Shown piece by piece: positions 60,030 to 64,000 of a stretch of DNA of 64,000 bases. The notes beneath the pieces were generated by a model, which made no database searches, was not told where the DNA came from, and saw only the letters and a list, made by a program, of their open reading frames with translations. The DNA comes from DATJBF01 sp035515475 (GTDB taxonomy: Bacteria; Verrucomicrobiota; Verrucomicrobiia; Palsa-1439), in assembly GCA_035515475.1 (NCBI GenBank), contig DATJBF010000077.1:50729-114728 (forward strand), written 5' to 3'. The position numbers and the translations under genes are program-made. Each line of letters begins with the position of its first letter. Within the stretch, counting starts at the first letter, position 1.

Positions 60030-60440
60030 ATGTCGAAGAAGAATCGTAATGTTGCCGTGAAAGTGCAGATGATCGCGGATGCATGGGAATCGTTGGCGGC
60101 AGACGCGACGTTCGCGGGGATGACGTTGACCCAGTTCAGGAACCGGGTCAAACCCTCGTTGGACTTGCGCGAGGAGTTGGCCGCCATGGATTCCCAGCGC
60201 ACGGCGAAGGCGGAACAGCGCGACGATGCGGACCGGGCCTCGTTGCAGGTCGTGCAGATGGTCGCCAACGCGGTGAAGGGGGATCCGAACTACGGCCCGG
60301 ACCATCCGCTGCTGCAGTCCATGGGTTATGTGCGGAAGAGCGCGCGCTGGTCGGGGTTGACTCGGAAGTCAAACGGGAATGGGAACGGCTCACGGAGCGC
60401 GACGGCGGAACCCGCAGAACTGACGGGCGCCACTGCCTGA
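60030..60440 (+). CDS. Small protein of unknown function after the repeat array
   Basis: A 136-residue soluble protein, MSKKNRNVAVKVQMIADAWE at the start, then DATFAGMTLTQFRNRVKPSL and YGPDHPLLQSMGYVRKSARW, with a Gly/Asn-rich tail. The ATG follows AAAGGGGGGA by 5-6 nt, the strongest ribosome site in this region, and an intrinsic terminator lies 23 nt after the stop, so it is a real single-gene transcript. No family recognised. Upstream residues of the open frame are not protein-like. Confidence 0.82.
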   Translation: MSKKNRNVAVKVQMIADAWESLAADATFAGMTLTQFRNRVKPSLDLREELAAMDSQRTAKAEQRDDADRASLQVVQMVANAVKGDPNYGPDHPLLQSMGYVRKSARWSGLTRKSNGNGNGSRSATAEPAELTGATA

Positions 60441-60463
60441 GCCATAACGAGCAGTACCACCAC

Positions 60464-60495
60464 GGCCGGGGTCATGTTCGCCCCGGCCTTTCTTA
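60464..60495 (+). terminator. Intrinsic terminator
   Basis: GGCCGGGG, 9-nt loop, CCCCGGCC, then TTTCTTATTC, just after the gene ending at 60440. Confidence 0.87.
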
Positions 60496-60564
60496 TTCTC
60501 TGGACGTGTCGTCACGGCTTACGTCGGAGCACCAGTGCCCATTCAGGGAACCAAACCGGCTGGT

Positions 60565-60777
60565 CGACTTTGTCTTTTTCCATGTCGCCGCACGTTGGCG
60601 AATGACAAACTGAGTTTGTCATCTTGGAGCCGCCGCAGAATGAGTAAAAGACAAAGTCGGCCCTTCGGAGAGCCCCCTGCACAACCGACGTAACCTGTTG
60701 GCAATACGATTGACGCGCACGCAGCTTGGCTTTAAGATGAACCGCCGTTGAGGCCAGTATGCGACTTTGTCTTTTGC
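60565..60777. repeat. Three copies of CGACTTTGTCTTTT around a palindrome, before the cassette array
   Basis: The 14-mer occurs at 60565, inverted at 60646-60659, and again directly at 60764. Between the first two lies a perfect palindrome with a single central base, ATGACAAACT-G-AGTTTGTCAT (60602-60622). The last copy ends 24 nt before the first core site of the cassettes. The 60441-60801 gap holds no gene that I can support. Confidence 0.65.
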
Positions 60778-60816
60778 TAAAAACTTTGTCCCATTAACTA
60801 TGATAGGCGAAGCGCG

Positions 60817-61116
60817 ATGAAACGGATTACTCCAAGACAGCTTGTCGAGTTCGTGCGCAGGCACGAGGACATGAAGCTCTCGACGCTTCACCGTCGAAGG
60901 AGATTCATGGCGCGTACAGTAGGTGACGGGCTTGAGTTTATTCCACTCTCGGAGCAGTCGTCACAGAAGCCCCGCCGTGAGGAGAAGCAGTATCTTCAGG
61001 GTGTATGCGACGAGTTCAGCCGTAGCAACTCCGTGCATCCGGTCGATTACCGTGACCTCACCCGCCATGCGTCCTACACCCTTGCGCTGATCGACGCCTG
61101 CTTGAAGGCCAAGTGA
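60817..61116 (+). CDS. Cassette 1: unknown 99-residue protein
   Basis: A basic soluble protein: MKRITPRQLVEFVRRHEDMK, then STLHRRRRFMARTVGDGLEF and HPVDYRDLTRHASYTLALID. No membrane segment, no family recognised. The ATG lies 9 nt after the core site, so translation probably depends on a nearby external promoter and a weak ribosome site. The gene nearly fills its 381-nt cassette, typical for integrons. Confidence 0.75.
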   Translation: MKRITPRQLVEFVRRHEDMKLSTLHRRRRFMARTVGDGLEFIPLSEQSSQKPRREEKQYLQGVCDEFSRSNSVHPVDYRDLTRHASYTLALIDACLKAK

Positions 61117-61120
61117 CAAA

Positions 61121-61189
61121 GCCTATCCAGTCGGTGAGCCTAACGGAGTCCGCTCGCGCGGCCTCCGTAGGCTACCTTTTTCGTTGGGC
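61121..61189 (+). other. attC site 1
   Basis: R'' GCCTATC (61121) pairs with the core GATAGGC at 60802. The inner arms GGTgAGCCTAaCGGAG and CTCCGTAGGCTACC pair fully with G and A left out on one strand, the extrahelical bases that set strand choice in attC. R' is GTTGGGC (61183). Length 69 nt. Confidence 0.85.
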
Positions 61190-61203
61190 TTAAAATACGA
61201 TTA

Positions 61204-61707
61204 ATGAGTATCGAGGTTCTAGGCATCGACCACATCTACATCAACGTGTCTGACCTGAGACGGTCCGAAGGGTTTTACGACAAGGTGATGAAAGCTTTGG
61301 GTTTCAGGAAGGGAGCAGGGCCTGAACATTGCGAGCCGTGCATCATTGATGGCGATCCGTGTTTCCACTACTACAACCAGCATCTACAGTACACAATTCG
61401 GCAATCCAGAAATCCTAATAACAAACATGATCCATTTTCACCGGGTCTCAATCACATTTGCTTCCAACTGTCTGATAGAGAACAGGTCGATTCAGCAGCA
61501 AATGAGCTTCGAGGAGTTGGCATCGACGCCAGTACCCCCTGCCTTTATCCTGAATACGCTTCCGATTATTACGCTGCATATTTCGCCGATCCTGATGGAA
61601 TATGCCTTGAGATCGTAAATCAATGCGGAATTCGGAAGACGATCCGCGAGCAGTGGGCCAATCTAGATCGGTTCGTTAATCCGCTTCAACATTTGAAAGA
61701 CAAATGA
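61204..61707 (+). CDS. Cassette 2: VOC/glyoxalase-family protein
   Basis: A 167-residue protein of the vicinal-oxygen-chelate fold: LGIDHIYINVSDLRRSEGFY starts the first beta-alpha-beta module with a metal-ligand His, and GLNHICFQLSDREQVD plus YFADPDGICLEIV form the second with His and Glu. Such proteins act as lyases, dioxygenases or antibiotic-binding resistance proteins; this one's substrate is unknown. Its lower GC and different codon use set it apart from the chromosomal genes, consistent with a foreign cassette. Confidence 0.9.
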   Translation: MSIEVLGIDHIYINVSDLRRSEGFYDKVMKALGFRKGAGPEHCEPCIIDGDPCFHYYNQHLQYTIRQSRNPNNKHDPFSPGLNHICFQLSDREQVDSAANELRGVGIDASTPCLYPEYASDYYAAYFADPDGICLEIVNQCGIRKTIREQWANLDRFVNPLQHLKDK

Positions 61708-61715
61708 AGACAGGA

Positions 61716-61787
61716 GCCCAACCAGGCGCTGCAGCTAATGGCCGGGGCGCTGGCGCGCCCCGACCATAGCTGAGCTTTGCGTTCGGC
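61716..61787 (+). other. attC site 2
   Basis: R'' GCCCAAC (61716) is the exact complement of the core GTTGGGC that opens the cassette. Arms CAGCTAaTGGcCGGGGCG and CGCCCCGACCATAGCTG pair with an extra A and one mismatch. R' is GTTCGGC (61781), one base off the GTTRRRY consensus. Length 72 nt. Confidence 0.86.
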
Positions 61788-61796
61788 GGAGGAACG

Positions 61797-62210
61797 ATGG
61801 ACAACGACATAAATCAAAAGATCCTCGTTGAGCTGCAAAAGCTTCGGAAAACCATTCAGTGGACTTCGGTCATATCGGTTTTGGTGCTCGTCGCCATTTG
61901 CATCGGGGCTGTCGCGTTCGTTCGTTCGCGTCAAGCCAGTCAAGCCAATCCTTGGGCGGATGTGACGGCTGCGATGCATCAGTATGATTATCCAAAGGCA
62001 CTGAAGTTGGCGCAGCAGTTAGCAGCGGCGCATCCCGACGATTACTACTCCCATTACTACTTGGGTTGGATTTACGTGGAGATGGGGGATCTCGCGCAGG
62101 GTGACGCGGAGTATGCGCGGGCCTACCAACTCTGGCCGTCAGAGGATATGCAGAAGAGGCTGGAGGCAGTAAGAAAGCGCAGAGACAGTGAAGCCACGAA
62201 GACGAAATGA
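61797..62210 (+). CDS. Cassette 3: membrane-anchored TPR-like protein
   Basis: A 137-residue protein: polar start, one helix (SVISVLVLVAICIGAVAFV, about 23-41), then two helical hairpins of TPR type (YDYPKALKLAQQLAAAHPDD, YSHYYLGWIYVEMGDLAQGD). GGAGG lies just before the ATG. Probably a protein-binding adaptor facing out from the membrane; function unknown. A TPR protein in a cassette is uncommon. Confidence 0.85.
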   Translation: MDNDINQKILVELQKLRKTIQWTSVISVLVLVAICIGAVAFVRSRQASQANPWADVTAAMHQYDYPKALKLAQQLAAAHPDDYYSHYYLGWIYVEMGDLAQGDAEYARAYQLWPSEDMQKRLEAVRKRRDSEATKTK

Positions 62211-62276
62211 GCCGAACCAGACGGTCGAGCCAACTCGCGCCCACTGGGCGCTCGCGCCTCAGCTTGAGCGATAGAC
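62211..62276 (+). other. attC site 3 (degenerate)
   Basis: R'' GCCGAAC (62211) matches the cassette's opening core GTTCGGC. Inner hairpin GCGCCC-ACT-GGGCGC and the CTCAGCTTGAGC ending are attC-like, but the outer arms pair poorly. R' is GATAGAC (62270), one base from GTTAGAC. Length 66 nt. Confidence 0.72.
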
Positions 62277-62279
62277 CAA

Positions 62280-62606
62280 ATGCCTGATGAGCTGCCAGAC
62301 AACGTGGTGAAACTTCTTCAGGAGATTAGAGACCTCTTGCGAGAACGCAACGAACTTGCGAAGGCGTCGCTCCAGAAGTACGACGAGGCCTCCCAACGCC
62401 AGAAGGAGGCATACGCAGCGTCATTGAGGCAGCGGCGTCGGACGTATTGGGTACTGGTCCCGTTGCTCATCTTCGCGCTTGGTTGGTTCACCTACACCTT
62501 TTGGGTGCTGCCCCGAGCAGAAGAGGAACAGATGGAGCGGCAAATGGAGCAGCAAAGAAAGTGGCAGTCGGACTATCTTCGGCAGTTTCAGGAGCAGAAG
62601 CAATGA
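62280..62606 (+). CDS. Cassette 4: coiled-coil bitopic membrane protein
   Basis: A 108-residue protein: an N-terminal coiled coil (LLQEIRDLLRERNELAKASL), one helix (YWVLVPLLIFALGWFTYTFW, about 55-74) and a Gln/Glu-rich C-terminal coiled coil. No enzyme motif. The ATG is 3 nt after the core site, leaving no room for a ribosome site within the cassette except the preceding attC. Function unknown. Confidence 0.82.
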   Translation: MPDELPDNVVKLLQEIRDLLRERNELAKASLQKYDEASQRQKEAYAASLRQRRRTYWVLVPLLIFALGWFTYTFWVLPRAEEEQMERQMEQQRKWQSDYLRQFQEQKQ

Positions 62607-62610
62607 AGTG

Positions 62611-62673
62611 GTCTATCAATCCGATGAGCCGAACGCGGACACGACACCGCGTCGGCTATCTTGATCGTTAGGC
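62611..62673 (+). other. attC site 4
   Basis: R'' GTCTATC (62611) is the complement of GATAGAC at the cassette start (9 bases agree). Arms GATgAGCCGAaCGCGG and CCGCGTCGGCTATC pair perfectly with G and A extrahelical, at the same places as in attC 1. R' is GTTAGGC (62667). Length 63 nt. Confidence 0.88.
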
Positions 62674-62686
62674 AGCATTACGCGCT

Positions 62687-63028
62687 ATGGATTTTCATAT
62701 CTTAAAGCGATTGGCGATTATCAGACTGAAGCGTTCCCTAGTTGTTCGCTTCAGAGCTAGTCAGATTTTCGCAGCGAGCTTGGTCGTGCTTGCAGCTATG
62801 GCGGAGGTTGTTTTCGGAGTTCAGCATCGCTGGCATGACTCATTTACCACGATGGTTTTCTGCACCGGCTGGCTTTATAGTCCGTTGCTGGTTTACATAG
62901 CCGTGAGGCGTATGAGAGAGACAGGATTTTCCTGGCTTTGGTTTCTTTCAGCATTTACTAGCTTTGTTGGCATCGCACTCTGGGCATTTGCCATTTATTT
63001 TTTAGTCAGCCTAGATTTAGTGTTATGA
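62687..63028 (+). CDS. Cassette 5: polytopic membrane protein of unknown function
   Basis: A 113-residue protein with about three helices: ASQIFAASLVVLAAMAEVVF, TTMVFCTGWLYSPLLVYIAV and WFLSAFTSFVGIALWAFAIY. The start is ATG 62687, 13 nt after the core site. AT-richer than the chromosomal genes. No family recognised. Confidence 0.82.
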   Translation: MDFHILKRLAIIRLKRSLVVRFRASQIFAASLVVLAAMAEVVFGVQHRWHDSFTTMVFCTGWLYSPLLVYIAVRRMRETGFSWLWFLSAFTSFVGIALWAFAIYFLVSLDLVL

Positions 63029-63035
63029 CCATGCT

Positions 63036-63135
63036 GCCTAACAAGTCGCCGGAGCCAACCGCCGTTGGCGCTGTCCGTTCCGCTGTCGCGGTTCACGTCG
63101 CAGGTCGGCGGTGGCTCAGCTTTGGATCGTTAGGC
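63036..63135 (+). other. attC site 5
   Basis: R'' GCCTAAC (63036) belongs to a 12-base match with the cassette start (GTTAGGCAGCAT). Arms GAGCCAaCCGCC and GGCGGTGGCTC pair with one extrahelical A. R' is GTTAGGC (63129). Length 100 nt with a longer apical loop. Confidence 0.9.
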
Positions 63136-63150
63136 CACATTACACATCTT

Positions 63151-63591
63151 ATGAAAGCGAGAAAAGCAATCGTGGTTAGTGCGGTGCTTATTGTAGCAGC
63201 CATAATAAGCACCCTAACATATCTACACCATTCACGCCAAGACAATCCGGGACCGAGTGGAACGATTCCACCATCAGTCGGCCCTCCGAAGACAGCCGAA
63301 CAAGCCACAACAGCTATCTTGGAGGCTTGGGCGAAAGATGATTGGAACGGTTTTGAAGACAAGTTCGTCATCCCAGGCTCGACCTTTGCGGCCGTGCCGG
63401 ACACCTTAAAAAAGCTGACACCCGGAATGGAGTTGCTCAAGATTGGTAAGCCGGATAACAGCTCTGTTTCAAACACATGGGCAGTGCCATGTAGAGTCCG
63501 CCTTAAAAGTGGCGAGGTAAGAGATTTTCGTATGCTACTCAAGCAGATGCCCGGAGACAACCGTTGGATTTTCAATGGGTTCACGCAATGA
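63151..63591 (+). CDS. Cassette 6: exported or membrane-anchored protein of unknown function
   Basis: A 146-residue protein with an N-terminal helix (AIVVSAVLIVAAIISTLTYL) and a small soluble domain (TTAILEAWAKDDWNGFEDKF, VRLKSGEVRDFRMLLKQMPG). ATG 63151 is used because a longer frame from 63025 is a translation of attC site 5. No family recognised. Its attC is cut after R''. Confidence 0.83.
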   Translation: MKARKAIVVSAVLIVAAIISTLTYLHHSRQDNPGPSGTIPPSVGPPKTAEQATTAILEAWAKDDWNGFEDKFVIPGSTFAAVPDTLKKLTPGMELLKIGKPDNSSVSNTWAVPCRVRLKSGEVRDFRMLLKQMPGDNRWIFNGFTQ

Positions 63592-63603
63592 CACGAAGCT
63601 GTG

Positions 63604-63610
63604 GCCTAAC
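63604..63610 (+). other. attC site 6, half-site only
   Basis: GCCTAAC, part of an 11-base match to the start of cassette 6 (GTTAGGCCACA). The arms and R' are missing; transposase DNA follows at once. Confidence 0.82.
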
Positions 63611-63939
63611 AGGTGGGCGAGTTTCTCGCTGTCGATGCGGTCGTTCTTGTTCTTGCCGCCGTGAATGGCCTTCAGGTACAGCGCGTGAGCCAACACGAAG
63701 GTCAAGCCCTGACGCTGACAGGCATCGGCCAGCCAGTACCAGTTGAACGTGCACTCGCAGCAGACGGTCAGCGAGTGACGGTAGGGCTCGACCCGTTTCA
63801 GGAAGTAGTTGAAGTCGTTACCCTGGACGTTGGTGTGGATCAGTTTGTTGCCCCGGCGGTCCATCAGGCAGACGTACATCTGGCGGGCATGCAGATCGAT
63901 TCCGCAGTTGTACTCGGTGGTGGTTGTGTAATACTTCAT
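63611..63939 (-). pseudogene. IS110-family transposase, N-terminal part only
   Basis: From ATG 63939 the minus strand encodes about 110 residues of a DEDD transposase: CGIDLHARQMYVCLMD, CCECTFNWYWLADAC and HGGKNKNDRIDSEKLAHLL, giving the D, E, D, D ligands. Full IS110 transposases have over 300 residues; here homology stops at KLAHLL, where the frame enters the R'' box of attC 6 (CTG-TTAGGC) and runs on to 63535 as unrelated residues. The serine-containing C-terminal domain is missing. The IS start must lie near or beyond the right edge. Confidence 0.85.
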
Positions 63940-64000
63940 CGGAGCTCCTCCTCTCATGGTGCTGATGACACCGGTTGATGTTTGTGTTCTTGAGGGCGGG

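Larger units (their letters stand above)
60802..63610 (+). mobile_element. Integron gene-cassette array of six cassettes (no integrase in window)
   Basis: Six short plus-strand genes each lie between core sites of GTTRRRY type, and each is followed by an attC-like imperfect palindrome. Cassette limits: 60803-61183, 61184-61781, 61782-62270, 62271-62667, 62668-63129, and 63130 to the break at 63610. In every cassette the R'' box near its end is the exact reverse complement of the core at its own start (7, 8, 7, 9, 12 and 11 matching bases), as expected if each was once a closed circle. No IntI gene or attI is visible to the left, so this is a cluster of attC sites lacking an integrase, or an integron's far end. 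Confidence 0.88.

Noticed and set aside
60441..60801. Integron integrase or attI site left of the cassettes
   Set aside because: No tyrosine-recombinase frame on either strand in the flank, and nothing resembling an attI beyond the first core; the integrase, if any, is outside the window.
63025..63150. 42-residue extension of the cassette 6 protein
   Set aside because: It is a translation of attC site 5; the ATG at 63151 is the first start after the core.
1..64000. tRNA, rRNA or riboswitch genes
   Set aside because: I looked for tRNA-like cloverleaves with CCA or GTTCGAATC-type arms and for common riboswitch cores and saw none; a covariance-model scan could still find one.

Overview
The window is bacterial, GC-rich, and reads like a Verrucomicrobiota chromosome or metagenome bin. 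The clues are a PEP-CTERM sorted protein, a pseudopilin ending in the H-X9-DG pattern, many TMTC-like membrane glycosyltransferases with TPR tails, short-form UvrC, and many short hairpin repeats in intergenic DNA and inside genes. The phylum is inferred from these features; no rRNA gene is present to test it.

Region 1 (1-25270) is an array of large polytopic GT-C glycosyltransferases. Nine are TMTC-like (membrane domain plus 4 to 10 TPRs). One is a different GT-C membrane domain with the same TPR tail, one is PMT/ArnT-like, and one is STT3/AglB-like. Near-identical TPR ends, and homology running past the stop codons, show growth by local duplication and recombination. The array probably serves surface protein or polysaccharide glycosylation; substrates are unknown.

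Region 2 (25267-30501) holds ygfZ, a secreted cyclophilin, a small unknown gene, a PEP-CTERM protein with promoter and terminator, an H-X9-DG pseudopilin and a secreted 5'-nucleotidase-like phosphoesterase.

Region 3 (30495-47159) is a type IV pilus/type II secretion-like locus: an OB-fold lipoprotein, PilC/GspF, a sigma-54 activator, two tandem major pseudopilins, PilM-N-O-P, a secretin, minor pseudopilins, a PilX-like protein, a hybrid histidine kinase and a second sigma-54 activator. Three sites with exact GG-N10-GC spacing lie before pilC, the major pseudopilins and the minor pseudopilins, so the locus looks controlled by sigma-54 and its own activators. No assembly ATPase or prepilin peptidase gene is present here.

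Region 4 (47274-56589) is housekeeping: a site-2 protease with CBS domains, a CCA-adding enzyme, a U32 peptidase/RlhA-like protein, a flippase-like membrane protein, a sugar isomerase-like TIM barrel, rpsU (58 codons, TTG start, consensus promoter) and uvrC.

Region 5 (56624-60800) is accessory DNA: a MazF-type and a PIN/UPF0175 toxin-antitoxin pair, two relics of the start of a uvrC-like gene each interrupted by a hairpin at the same place, a roughly 485-bp array of degenerate 21-nt repeats, and a small conserved-looking gene with a strong ribosome binding site and terminator.

Region 6 (60802-63939) is a run of six integron gene cassettes. Five complete attC sites and a sixth half-site can be drawn, and in all six cassettes the R'' box is the exact reverse complement of the cassette's own first core site. 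No integron integrase is in the window, so this is a CALIN-type array or the distal part of an integron. The last attC is cut by an IS110-family transposase fragment whose reading frame ends at the core site.
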